From Chamaelirium japonicum (taxonomy: Eukaryota > Streptophyta > Magnoliopsida > Liliales > Melanthiaceae): a stretch of DNA of 64,000 bases. The stretch is from positions 775,001 through 839,000 of the forward strand of contig CANTAL010000128.1 in NCBI GenBank assembly GCA_947650365.1, given 5' to 3'. Both the position numbers and the translations under genes were made by a program. The notes beneath the pieces are model-generated. The model ran no database searches. It worked only from the letters and a program-made list of their open reading frames with translations, and had not been told where the DNA came from. This document shows positions 36,145 to 48,340 of this stretch, one piece after another (position 1 is the first letter of the stretch; the number at the start of each line of letters is the position of its first letter).

Positions 36145-36900
36145 CTAGTGCATGCCCGTGCCTGTCGGCACTGCAGCGGGCCACCTTCGGTGGCAACACA
36201 CCTATCAGCAATGCAACGGGCCACCTTAGGCGGCAAAACACCCCCTGGGCATCACCACCCCCACCCCCACCGTTGTATGCGACGACAACACACTTGACAG
36301 CCTTCGGTAGGTCCGTGCAAATTGGCACGAAGCGGAAGCCTTCGGTGCGACAACACACTTGGCCGTCGGCACTGTAGCGGGCCGTCTTCGGCGGCAAGAC
36401 ACCCATCGATTGGCACAAAACGGGCAACTACCGCCCCACCAACCCAACCCCCGAATCCAAATCTTCGACACCATTTATCTGTACCCCCAAGTCACGGCCA
36501 TCTGTTGCACCCATACCCGACCCATGCATCGCACTCGGTCCGAACCGGCAGGTAAAGAAACAGATGTGATGGGTTCAATAGACACATGTGATCAGGACAC
36601 CCATGATGATGAGTTGCAACGAAAGATAAAATTAAAAAAATTAAAAAAAATAAATATTTAAACGGATCTTACTGGGTCTTAGCGGGTCTACCCGTTTTTA
36701 AACGGGTTGGGTACGGGTTTAGGTTCTAGACACGATTAGTTAAACAGTTCGGGTCTGGGTTTAGGGGTTTGGTTTTGGACACGGGTTTAGGTTCTAGACA
36801 CGATTAGTTAAACAGTTCGGGTCTGGGTTTAGGGGTTTGGTTTTGGACACGAAACCGGACACAACACGACCCGCCCCGACCCATTGCTAGCCCTACCGTT
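36145..36900 (-). mobile_element. Helitron 3' end and body, head-to-tail with previous copy
   Basis: It begins CTAG (36145-36148) followed by gtgcatgcccgtgcctgtcg, as at 2255 and 42044. It includes a perfect 68-bp tandem duplication, 36713-36780 and 36781-36848. The matching 5' terminus is not adjacent; the next one of the family is at 41408-41409, so the element may extend to there. Confidence 0.55.
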
Positions 36901-36906
36901 CCCCCT

Positions 36907-37262
36907 ATCTTTTATGATCAAACCAAAACGCGCGTGTAAGCCAACTACGACAACCAATTTAGCTAAGACAGAGCCCTTGGACCTTTTATATCTACCATGA
37001 CCAGGAGTACTATCTGATATGTTGGTTTGCATAATAGATTCTTCTGGGGAATCAATATGCTCTATTGCATTTCCTTTCGTTGCCAGCCTGAAGCCAAAGG
37101 TTAAAAGGTCTGGCAGTAATATCTCCAAATCTGATGCTTGAATAGCCTCCTTGACATTTAATTCCTTTTATAAGGACTGGTAGGTTTCTAGCTCCTTCTG
37201 GCTTCTCTCATTTTCCACTAAACAGTTCACATCCAAAAGATCCTTGAGTGACTTGGATTGTT
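36907..37262 (-). pseudogene. Unidentified host-like gene fragment
   Basis: On the minus strand a continuous frame reads QSKSLKDLLDVNCLVENERS QKELETYQSL, then an in-frame TAA at about 37171, then KELNVKEAIQASDLEILLPD LLTFGFRLATKGNAIEHIDS PEESIMQTNISDSTPGHGRY KRSKGSVLAKL. The composition (coiled-coil-like first half) suggests a real protein, but I do not recognise it. The stop and isolation point to a captured or decayed piece. Its strand is the same as the surrounding Helitron. Confidence 0.4.
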
Positions 37263-38291
37263 AGTATTTCTACGATTGATTGGAAATAAATATAACTAAC
37301 AAAATTAAAATTTAAAACCACATAACACAAATCACATAGAAAATCACATACATCATCAAAACCCTAGTCATAGAACCTCAAAAACATCACACCACTTTGA
37401 TTTTCTATTATATAGAAGAGGCCACCTCATTGCGTGTGTTTTTTTTTATACAGGTTACTTTGAAGACAGGATGTCAGCATCCATCATGGATCCACATGTC
37501 GTGACCTCGATGATAGCTGAAACCACCATTCTTTTGAAGCCCTAACTGATAGGAAAATGGAAGGGGTTAGATCATGAAAAATAAAAAATCATAGTTTGAT
37601 ATTAGTTTGAAATTTCATGTTGCTGGGATTTGAACTCTGTTACCTGTTTGCCTTCTCATTCATGTGTCCTAGTTTTTGTGAAAGCTTAGGGTGGTCATTG
37701 TTTGTACACCAAAGCTTCATTTCTCATGCTGCATTGTGAGTCCTCTGACATCCATGAGTTGGAGGGAAAACAAATGAAAAAAAAAAGAGTGGTGAGAGAG
37801 AGAGAGAAATAGAGGAATAAGAAGGAAAAAAAAACATAGAACTTCACCTAAATGAAAAATGGTTTCACAATAAAAAATTTGATGCAGAATGACAAAAAAG
37901 AATTAAGACAAAACTTCAACAGTGGTATGAAACCACTGGTTCGGGTTCGATTTACGATTCAAATGGAAAATTTTGATTTCGGATTTACTTGTAACCATAA
38001 AAGTTAGAAGAAACCATCCTTGAAATAAAAAAGTTGTGGGGTTTTTGACTCCATACCTGAAGTTTTTGAGTTTGGTAATAAAGCCCCAATTTTTCCTAAT
38101 TTATTGGCATCTACCGCTAGAGATCCATCCATGAAATCAAATGATCATAATCTCCCCATGCAATTGCAGTCGCTGGCCAGATTCCATGTCGGCCGGTGGG
38201 TATTGCCTGTGCCGGACTACTCTCGTTTATGTCTCCCTAAAGTCACCACCTGTAAATCCCCCATCATCGATTGATGTCATCCTCAAAAGTA

Positions 38292-38336
<45 letters not shown>

Positions 38337-38886
38337 TGGCAGTCACAATGAAAAATCAGGTCTCTAATACCGAGTTAGGTTTTTTTTTTGGGAATTAAGT
38401 CAAAGGGTTTCAGTTGTTTAAAGTATACAACTTCCCATTTTTCCTCTACAACCCATGATATATTAAAGAAATAGAAATCAAGTTTTAGATAGCAGAATTT
38501 TTTAAAAAAAGGGATATGACCATAACAAAGTTGATTTTGCAAAATTGATCAGCAAAGTTAAACACATAACCATAAAAAAACCTTTTAATTGGTCACATAG
38601 AAGAAGGAAAAAAATGTAGTTTGCAAAGGCTAACCACAGAAGTGGTGTCGGCGGTGGGCAAGAGTGACTCAGTGATATTAGGCGACCACGGTAGCAATAC
38701 TTGCATAAGCAAAGAAAATGAGACTGTTTTAACAATTTTGCATGGAACACTCTATCTCTAATCAACAAAATAAAAAGAAGCTTTTTTTGGTGTGTGTTTG
38801 ATAGGGGGGGTCGGGGGGGGGGGTTTATACTACATATAAATAGCTGAATGGCAACGGATCAAATAGCAAGTACGCCACCTTGATCG

Positions 38887-38932
<46 letters not shown>

Positions 38933-40130
38933 TATTTGCAAACTTTACTCTTTCAACCTAACATGGCACCCGATCACAGCCATCCGATGCACCCAACCCC
39001 AACCGATGAATCGCAAACAACCTGCTAGCCAAGGGCCGATATGATCGAGTGCCATGCCAGGATTGTAAAATAAAGACATTATAAATTGTCTGATCTAATT
39101 GAGAAGCCTTGTTATAAAAAAAATAGAAACATGGATTGAAAACATAAAGTAACATTAATAAAGAGTGCAAAAACCACAAATAAAATATCTTATGAGAGAA
39201 CTTAAGTAATGAAGAAATCATCATGACTTAAAAAAAGGTTTACAAACATCACAACTAAGAAAAAAAAATCCTAACATCGAATGCGACAGTCACTCGCACT
39301 ATGTTACTGCTTCGAGGGCCTGAATAATTGTTCTTTGTCATGACCTTTGGATAATGAAACATTTAACTCTGGGATGGAATAGTCTTCACTATCTTAGCAA
39401 AAGAAAAAAAGATCCAAGGATCTGGTATGACATCCTCACAAAATATTATTAATTTTCAAAAATATCCAAGGATCATGGTACCTCCACGATGGCCTCTTCC
39501 AGGTCCAGAGTGAAATGAGAGATTCACTGCATGAAGAATATTTCAACTCACAACTGCATCTAGAACAACAAAAAATAGTAGATAGTTTCCAGATGCTGAC
39601 CACATTGGTATCAGCGGCAAGCAAGAGCAATGTAATGACATTCAGTGGCAACATCTGCATTAGCAGGGAATGAAGATGAGAGATTTCGAATCCATCGGTG
39701 AATTTTGATTCAACATATTAACCACAGAACAGAAGAAAAGTTAAACCTTTTGATTGGGGAACAAAGTTAATCACAGAAAGAAAAAAAAATGGTAGATAGT
39801 TTTCAAATGTTGAGGGAGGGTCCGGGAAAAAAAAAACTCTTTTGATTAAAGTAAAAAATAGCACATACTTGACTGAGCGATCCGCACCCTTAGCTAGCGA
39901 AGGTCGGCGGTGGTTGCGCGAAGAGTCGACCTCTTCGGTGTGGGGGTGCTCCTGTCTTGCTGCGAAAGAAAGAGAAAGAGGAAAGTCAGAGGAGGAAGAA
40001 GGAAATGGAAAGGAAGAAGAAGAAGAAGAAAAGGGATATTTGAATTGATTCTCATCCAACACTGATCGATCCGCTCAAATACTGAAATAAAAACAAAAAA
40101 TTGAATTGAGAGAGAGAGAGAGGTGGTTAC
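37263..40130. other. Intergenic/possible Helitron interior, no gene
   Basis: AT-rich sequence with a GA run at 38294-38332 and a TC run at 38888-38928. Segments 38640-38720 and 39595-39665 are diverged copies of each other ('ggyggcaagcaagag...gcaacatctgcattagca' type). No conserved coding region. Confidence 0.5.
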
Positions 40131-40280
40131 CTGATCGAAGGGTGAGAGGTGGTCTTCGTCTCTTCCTTCCCCATCCCCTGCTTCAAATCGGGAAAAAAAA
40201 CCCTCAACCTGCCGAGACGACGCACAGCCGGCGGGATTTGGGGAAGGGGGCATTGGGTGGCCGGCAGGATTAGGGGTATT

Positions 40281-40322
<42 letters not shown>

Positions 40323-40668
40323 TGAGGGGATCGCAGGGGATGGGAAATTTTGGGGATCACAGGGATGGGTGAGAGGGGCGGGCGCGGGATTTGGGGCGCG
40401 GGATCGCAGGGTGGACGGCGCGATTTGCTGGAAGAGAGAGAGAGAGAGAGGAAGAGGGAAATGAGAGAGGGCGGGTAGGATTTTAGGGATAAAGGGATCG
40501 CAGGGGAGGGGGGATTTGGGGATCGCAGGGAGGTGTGAGACAAAGGGGGGACGACGGGATTGCAGGGGAGGGGAGATTTGGGGGGATCGCAGTGCGGGAT
40601 TTGGGGGGATCACAGGGTGGCCAGCGAGATTGGGGGGATGAGAGAGAGAGAGGATGGGAATAAGGGTG

Positions 40669-40721
<53 letters not shown>

Positions 40722-41043
40722 TGACAGTCTAGTCACCAATTTTTTTGTCTAGTCAGCTTTTGGATGAGAGAGAGAGAGAGAGGGAGAGAGAGAGAGAAAT
40801 CAGGGGTTCGGGGGGCAGAAGAGGGGTGGTGGGGTGCGATTAGACGGGGAGAGAGAGGGAGAACGAGAGAGAGAGAGAGAAAAACCCCTGATTCGGGGGG
40901 ATAAGAGATCGCAGAGGAGGTTTGGGGGGGGGGGGCGGTTAGCGACGGGGAAAGAGAGAGAGAGAGGAGAGAAAGAGAGAGAGAGAGAGAGAGAGGAGTC
41001 GGGGGAATCAGATCCCAGGGGAAAAGGGGGGCGGTTAGCGACG

Positions 41044-41105
<62 letters not shown>

Positions 41106-41409
41106 AGGGGATGGGGTATCAGATCGCGGGGGGTGTAACTGAGTGGGGTTGGTTAGATCGCGATAGACGGAGGGAGAGAGAGAGAGAAAGAGAGAGAGAG
41201 AAGGGTTTTGTATTCGTTGGATTTGAGGGAAGGGGTTTGTATCCGTTTGATTTGAGGGGATGTGGGGATATATTTGATACGTACAATCAGATCGGATGGA
41301 CAACTCGTCTCCGAATACGTACAATCAGATCGGATGGACAACTTGTCTCCGAAAGTTGTCTCCGAAAGTTGTCTAGTCAGCACAAAACAGCCGTAACATG
41401 TTATATAGA
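40131..41409 (-). repeat. GA-rich region ending in a Helitron 5' terminus
   Basis: Repeated blocks of (GA)n, 'gggggatcgcaggg' and 'ggttagcgacgggg' fill 40270-41200; the longest pure (AG)n is about 41047-41104. At the right end 'gtctagtcagcacaaaac' followed by 'acatgttatataga' (to 41409) is the Helitron 5' end seen at 3145 and 61092. Long Ser/Leu/Pro or Arg/Glu frames are repeat artefacts. Segments 41281-41318 and 41319-41354 repeat 'cgtacaatcagatcggatgg'. Confidence 0.7.
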
Positions 41410-42043
41410 TATAGATTAAAAAATCGGGGTATTTCTCTCGCTTTTGTGGTGAATTTTGATCCTTGGTCTATCTTTGTGTCGACGCACTAGCTGGTGATTT
41501 ACTGGCCACTTGGTTCATTTAAAAAAAAATTCTTTCTAATTTGATGATGTTAGGGCTTTAATAAAAGAGGATCCAAGGGGTTACAATGATGAAGATTCGA
41601 TATTATTTGGAATATACTTGCTGTTTACAGCTATGGTTGGATCCTAATGGTTAACCCCATTGTTTCCTTCCCGGACGGTCTAGGATCGAATCACGGGATT
41701 GCCTTATGCCTTGTGGCGTATAAATATAGTGGTGCATCTATGGGCAGAAACAATGCTTGGTTAAGCTTTTGCGAGTACATTCGTTTAAGCTTTTGTGAGC
41801 ACTATAGCGGGCAAGCTTCCGCCGACGTCCGATAGCCGCTTTTGTATCTAGTTCCCTTGCTGTGTCTTTTTTCAGCAGCACATGACCTTGATTTTTAAGA
41901 GAAACCAACTTCCCATGGTCGCAATTATGTGTGCCTCACCATCACCGACCTTAAACTAGAGAAATATAGAATTTATGTCACCAGTGACATATAAGCCTGA
42001 GCTATATCATCAGTGACATATAGAAGTTATGTCATATATGATA
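41410..42043. other. Intergenic, no gene
   Basis: AT-rich sequence. At 41970-42040 'agtgacatatagaagttatgtcat' units form a short tandem repeat that continues on the far side of the nested elements (61100-61330), confirming that those positions were once adjacent. Confidence 0.55.
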
Positions 42044-42427
42044 CTAGTGAATGCCCGTGCCTGTCGGAACTGCAGCGGGCCGCCTTCGGCGGCAACACAG
42101 CCCTTGGGCATCGCCACCCCCCCAACCCCCGAACCCAATTCCTCTGCCCCATTTATCTGCCTCGTCGTCTGCCCCAAGTCACAGCCGTCCGATGCACTGT
42201 ACTTGACCGGTGCATCGCACTCAGTCCCAACTGGCAAGCAAAGAAACGGTTCTAATTGGACCAGCGACATAAGCACCAACATGTATCTGATCACTGTCGT
42301 CCCTTTGCCTACAGGTTTGGGTGAGTGCGATGCACCGATCGGCGATCGGGTATGGGTGCAAAGGAGGGCTGTGAGTTGGGGGCAGACGATGGGGTAGAGA
42401 AATAGGGCAGAAGATTTGGGTTCCTTC

Positions 42428-44359
42428 TGTTGGAATTGGATCCGCTTATCAGAGTCGCAGCGGAAGCAAAAGATAGATCCTGGGATCATACGGTGTATGT
42501 TTCATTACAATTAATTCTACAAAACAATCTACATGCAAATCTATGATCTTAGCATATGTACGGACACCCTAGAGGCATACTACGATCTACGGAAGACATG
42601 CATGCATCTAGTTAGGTGTTTAGAATCATCATACCTTATGGATCTATGATCCGAAGAGGACGGAACGATGAAGAACCACACTTGAATCGCAAGGGAAGCT
42701 GTCGGATACCTTTGCGAATTGAGGAATCCTCGAAGTCTCGTCTCTGAGTGCAAGGACTACGAGCCAACGGAGGAATTCGTTACGAAGACGACGACGTGCC
42801 GGTAGGTCTCCTCCTTCTCTTTCTCTCTTCTTCCTTCTCCTTCCTTCCTCCTTCTTCTTCCTCTTTCTTCCTTGGCCGAAACCTCAGAGAGGGAGAGAGG
42901 GGAGGGAGTTCGGGTATTAAGAGAGGGGGAGAGCTAGGGCCGGCCCCTCTCTCTCTTTACCTCTTATAGGGCCGGTCTCCTAGTGCTCCAAGTAAGCTAG
43001 GGCCGGCCCCTAATAGATAGGGATGAGAGGGGGCGGTTTTTAGGGTTTCCAAGTGTCTATCATGAAGCCTGGACGAAAACGCCCTTCACGAAAAGTGAAA
43101 GACTGAAAGAGAAACTGAGTGAGGTGCGCTACTCGGAATCGAGTTCCGTCAGCTCCTATGAGCTCCTGAAATTATTCCGCTCATTCTAAGATCCATATTC
43201 AATGTGTTCTGAGCCATATTTCAGTATTTACCAAAATACCCCTACGGCTCCTAACACATGTGAATTAGGTTCATAGGCTCCGGACTTGCACTCCATCGCG
43301 CTACTTCGCATCCAACGTATCCAACCAGGTCGGGGACCAATTTCTATACACAACGACAGGGTGGAACCTTCAGGGTTCAGGATCTCTAGCTCCAACCGGA
43401 TCCCTTATTAACTGTTCCGGTGACACACCGAAAGTTCCGTTAATCAGCCCTTATCCGATTAACCCGCGCAGCCACCCAGAGTGCGACGCGAGTTAAACTC
43501 TAGTGATCCTAAACTTATGTTACTCCATCATAACCCTGTTCTCTACTATACTCCGATAATCCTTAGTCTCTCCTATTACTGGTACCATGATACGACTCGG
43601 GCGGTGGGGAGCACCGTCAGATCCTGATCGATCATCTGACTAGGAATTGATGACTTGTCATCTATAACACCACACACCTTCCGGTGCTATGCCTAGCATC
43701 CGGAACATCGTTAGTCATACTGACAACCACCAGGCCTGGGTTAACTGTGTGGACAGATTGACTCATCAAAACGCACCCATCCAACACTAGACGTCGGATA
43801 ACCTGTAGGGATTACATGTCACTCAAGCGCCAGCGGGGTAACCCAATGTACCGTGGTATTGGACTATGGAAGGTCCGCACACGTTGGCACATCAAAGCAC
43901 CACACAACTGGTTGGCCCAGTGTACATGGTCCCTTAGGGTTAAGGACATATTATCTATAGTAGTAAGACGGTTTATGCACCAGTGTATGAATCACTGAAC
44001 TGTGTACCGTCTTGGTTCCTGTTCAACACGATCATCGTGCTTGGTCAGGTGAATGGGAATCCTACGTTCCCGTGGTGGAGACTTCAACACATCCTCTACC
44101 TGCCAACAGCTTGTTCTCGGTGAAGCGACCGGCATCACCTAAGCTGTGAACTAGTTCTAGGGCTACACACAACTGGTCCACTGGGTCTCCCAAGCATGGA
44201 TCCACCATACGCCTCAGTAGCCTACTGTGTTCCCTAGGGTCCTTTATTATATATGTATTAACATATACAATAGTAGTATTCTAATTAAAGCAATAACCAA
44301 ATGCATCTTTATTAATGTTAATACAGAAAATCCACGCTCAGGACACATGAGCTACAACA
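42428..44359 (-). repeat. Copia 3' LTR
   Basis: Minus strand TGTTGTAGCTC...CCAATTCCAACA, so TG...CA ends. It contains a polypyrimidine block (42810-42870) and a 'gggccggcccctctctc' segment. It is collinear with 50281-52232. Confidence 0.93.
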
Positions 44360-44372
44360 ATCTCCCACTTGG
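44360..44372 (-). other. Copia polypurine tract
   Basis: Minus strand CCAAGTGGGAGAT lies directly before the 3' LTR TGTTG. This is the classic copia plus-strand primer, and it overlaps the end of pol (stop codon at 44374-44376). Confidence 0.88.
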
Positions 44373-44373
44373 C

Positions 44374-47300
44374 CTAGCGGAGAATAACAGTCTTAACTCC
44401 TATGACATCCACGTGCTTCTCAAAAGCCTTGGTCGGTAACGCCTTTGTAAAAGGGTCCGCCATGTTATCTGCAGACGCCACTTGCGTCACTGCAACCTCC
44501 CCTCGCTTTTGCAAGTCCCGGATAATATAGTATTTCCGCTCGATATGCTTACTCTTCTAGTGATATCTTGGCTCCTTGGATTGTGCTACCGCTCCACTAT
44601 TGTCACAGTAAAGGACAATAGGATCTTGAGCTTCCGGTACGCATCCTAAGTCCGTGAGGAACTTCTTGAGCCACACCGCCGCCTTAGCTGCTTCGCACGC
44701 CGCAACGTACTTAGCCTCTGTCATCGAATCCACGATGCATCCCTGCTTCACGCTCCTCCAACTGACAGCTCCTCCTCCTAATGAAAATACAAACCCTAAC
44801 GTCGATCTCCTAGATTCCGAATCTGACGCAAAGTCAGAATCCGTATATCCAATCGGCATAAGTTCCTATGAAGAGTAAACTAACTTATAATCTCTCGTCC
44901 TACGGAGATACTTAAGTATACTTTTCACAGTAGTCCAGTGCCCTGGACCCGGATTTGACTGATACCTGCCCATCATGCCTACTGCATAGCATATATATGG
45001 TCTCGTGCACTGCATATCATACATCAGACTCCCTACAGCCGAAGCATAAGGTATATTCTGCATCTCTACCCTCTCCTCAGGAGTCTTAGGACCCTGATCC
45101 TTGGACAACTTTATTCCATGTCTGAATGGAACCAGTCCATTTTTGGAGTTGTGCATACTGAATCTGACCAAGATAGTATCTATGTAGGCTGACTGTGACA
45201 ATGAGAGAGTCTTGTTCTGGCGATCTCGAGTTACCTTGATCCCCAGAACATAACTCGTTTCACCTAGGTCTTTCATGTCAAATTGAGAAGATAACTACAC
45301 CTTCACTGTAGACAACGTTCCAACATCGTTTTCAATGAGCATGATATCGTCTATGTAAAGCACTAGAAAAACTACTGCAGTCTTATCGCTCCTTTTATAA
45401 ACACATGGTTCATCCACGTTCTGCTCAAATCCATAAGACTGGATAGCCTGATCAAAACGCATGTTCCAACTTCTGGATGCTTGCTTCAGTCCATAAATGG
45501 ACCTTTGCAACTTGCACACCAGACTTTCCTGACCTTTTACGACAAAGCCTGGAGGTTGAGACATATAGATGTCTTCTTCCAAATCCCCGTTGAGGAATGC
45601 GGTCTTGACGTCCATTTGCCAGATCTCCCAATCATAATGGGCTGCAATGGACAAGAGAATCCGGATAGACTTAAGCATAGCCACTGGCGAAAAGGTTTCG
45701 TCATAGTCGATCCCTTCTCTCTGGGTATAACCCTTAGCGACTAGTCTAGCTTTGTAAGTCTCAACGGTACCATCCGGACCTCTTTTTCTTTTGTACACCC
45801 ACTTATATCCAACAGGTTTAATATTGTGAGGTGGTGTTACAAGTGTCCAGACCGAGTTTTGGGACATCGATGTCAGTTCTGCCTCCATGGCTTTCTGCCA
45901 TGCTGTATGGTAAGAGGATACCATCGCTTCGTCATAGTTCAAAGGATCATCCTCCTGAAATTCTGGATCTACCATGAAGACTTCTCCAATGTATCTATCA
46001 GGAGCACTTGTGGTCCTCCCACTGCGACGAGCCTGTGGTGGTTTCATAGGAGTCGATTCTACAGTATCGTTTATCTTAGTGGTATCGACTCCCACTACGT
46101 TTTCTGTCTGCGTACTCTCATTAGTACCAAGCAATTCTTCAAGAACTACTTTATTGGTGGGCTTATGGTCTATTAAATAATCCTGCTCCATGAATACGGC
46201 ATTCATCGAGACGACAATCTTTCTATCCTCAGGATCATAATATAAACCACCCTTTGTCCCTTTTGGATACCCAACGAACAGACATACCTTAGTTTTTGAC
46301 TCCATCTTATCTCGCTTGTCTTTCCGCATATGTGCTGGACAACCCCAAATCCGAAAGTGTTGTAGGCTTGGCTTTCGCTTCAACCACAGCTCCCAAGGAG
46401 TTAAGGGTACTGACTTTGATGGAACAAAGTTCAAAGTATATGCTGCCGTCTCTAGGGATATCCCCAAAAACTAGGTGGCAATGTGGTATAACTCATCATA
46501 GTCCGAACCATGTTTAACAAAGTTCAGTTTCTCCTCTCAGATATACCGTTTTGTTGTGGTGTCCCTAGTGCAGTCAACTGGGATACGATCCCATGCTCAC
46601 GCAGGTACCCAATAAATTCATCCGATAGGTATTCGCCTCTTCGATCCAATCGAAGAGACTTGATACTTTTACCCGTTTACTTTTTTGCTTCAGTTCTGAA
46701 CTCCTTGAACTTATCAAAGGATTCAGACTTCCACCGCATTAGGTATATGTATCCAAACCTCGAGTGATCATCCGTGAAGGTGATAAAATACTCGAAGCCT
46801 CCTATGGCACGGACACTTATGGGCCCACATACATCAGTGTGTACCAACTCTAATACCCCTTGAGATCTGCTACCTTTGGCTCGGAAAGATCTTTTAGTCA
46901 TCTTGCCTTCCAGGCAAGACTGACACGTCGGTAGGCTTTCTAAAATATCTGGACTTAAAAGTCCTACCTTAACCAACCTGTGAATCCTGTTTGAGGCTTT
47001 GTGTCTAAGCTTAGATGCCAAAGGAGTATTAGATTATCTGAGGGATTTTTTCTTTTAGATGAATTAACCACATATGCTTCAGTTATGTTATCCTGCTTAT
47101 GATTGAAGTTAATTACATAGAGACCATTCTGTGTTTTTCCCTTATAAACTAAGGAACCATTTAATTTAATTGACACACCAGAAGCATCAAATAAAACTAA
47201 AAAACCTTTATTATTCTATAAGGAAACAGAAATTAAGTTTCGTCTCAAGGACGGTACATAAAGTATGTCTCTAAGTAATAAACTTCTTTCATCAAGAAAC

Positions 47301-48340
47301 TGCAAGACGACATCTTCAACTGCTTTAGCCTCTGCCACGACCTCAGTTCCCATGCTTAGGATCATCTTCCCATCACCCAGTTTTCTTATCTCCTTGAACC
47401 CCTGCAAAGTATTGCAAGCATGGTTAGTGGAACCAGAATCCACAATCCATGAAACTGGAGAACAACTGGATGCTACAAGGGATTCCACTATGTGGATTTG
47501 AGATATACCTATCTCAGCCTTCTTAGGAGCCGCACGGCAGTCGCCCTTCCAGTGCCCCTTCTTGCCGCATCGGAAATATTTTTCTTTGGGCTTCGTCGGA
47601 CCATTCTGCTTAGGAACCTGCAACTGCACCTGCCCCATCTTCACGGGCTTCTTAGACTTTCTTTTCTGAAACTTATCTTTGGCTTTCAGAGAAGAATTCC
47701 ACTCTACATTCAGGGATTGAGCTCCTACCTTCATCCCGTCCTCTGCCGCCTAGAGCACCACTAGGAGCTCTGCGTTAGACATCTCCAACTAGTTAAGGTT
47801 AAAGTTGGTAATGAAGCCCTCAAACGCTCCTGACAGAGACGCGAGGAAAATGTCGGTCTGGATCTCTGCATCCAAGATGACATCGAAGGAACCAAGCTCA
47901 TTCACATAGCCAAATAATTTGAGCATATGATCCTGAACTAAAGTCCCCTCTGTCATCTTCGTGGACACCAATTTCTTGATGGTCAGGTAACGAGTTACCC
48001 GACTACGACCCTCGAATATTTTCTTTAGATAGAGCATCATGTTTGAAGCGAAGGCCACGTCTTCGACTTGCTTCTGAAGGATGGTCTGCAAGGATGCCAC
48101 TATGTAGCACTTGCACATCTCATCAGCATCTAGTCAGTCTTTTCATTCCTTCAACTAAGCCTCAGTTGCACTTGGTCCCGACATGGCCGGTTGAGGGGTA
48201 CTTAGGGCAATTGTGTGTTTGCCAACCCTTAGGACGAGCATCAGGTTACGCTTCCAGCCCTCGTAGTTTGGTCCCGTAAGTTTATTATCATTAAGGATGG
48301 AGGCAAGGGGGTCGAGCTTGGTCATGATTTCTGTAAACAA
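44374..48340 (-). pseudogene. Copia gag-pol, multiply disrupted
   Basis: Minus strand. Gag starts MFTEIMTKLDPLASILNDNK at 48340. The zinc knuckle at about 47560 reads YFRCGKKGHWKGDC, with the first Cys replaced by Tyr. The protease has DSGSTNH (about 47450). Integrase 47110-46500 has TCQSCLEGK, HTDVCGPIS, TDDHSR and NGISERRN. RT 46080-45295 has [24 protein letters not shown] and YIDDI. RNase H 44859-44374 has YTDSDFASD and SMTEAKYVA, ending VKTVILR. The gene is dead: in-frame stops occur after RT-linker VYSS (44867), after PRYH (44560), after TEAKK (46676) and within RRN*TLL (about 46525), and there are frame changes near 46465 and 45290. Transposition of this copy would need helper proteins. 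Confidence 0.92.

Noticed and set aside
39894-40739. 281-residue minus-strand open frame
   Set aside because: Ser/Leu/Pro low complexity arising from (GA)n repeats; no domain, and shadow frames on the other strand are equally long.
45481-46517. Plus-strand open frames over the copia pol
   Set aside because: Antisense shadows of the reverse transcriptase frame.
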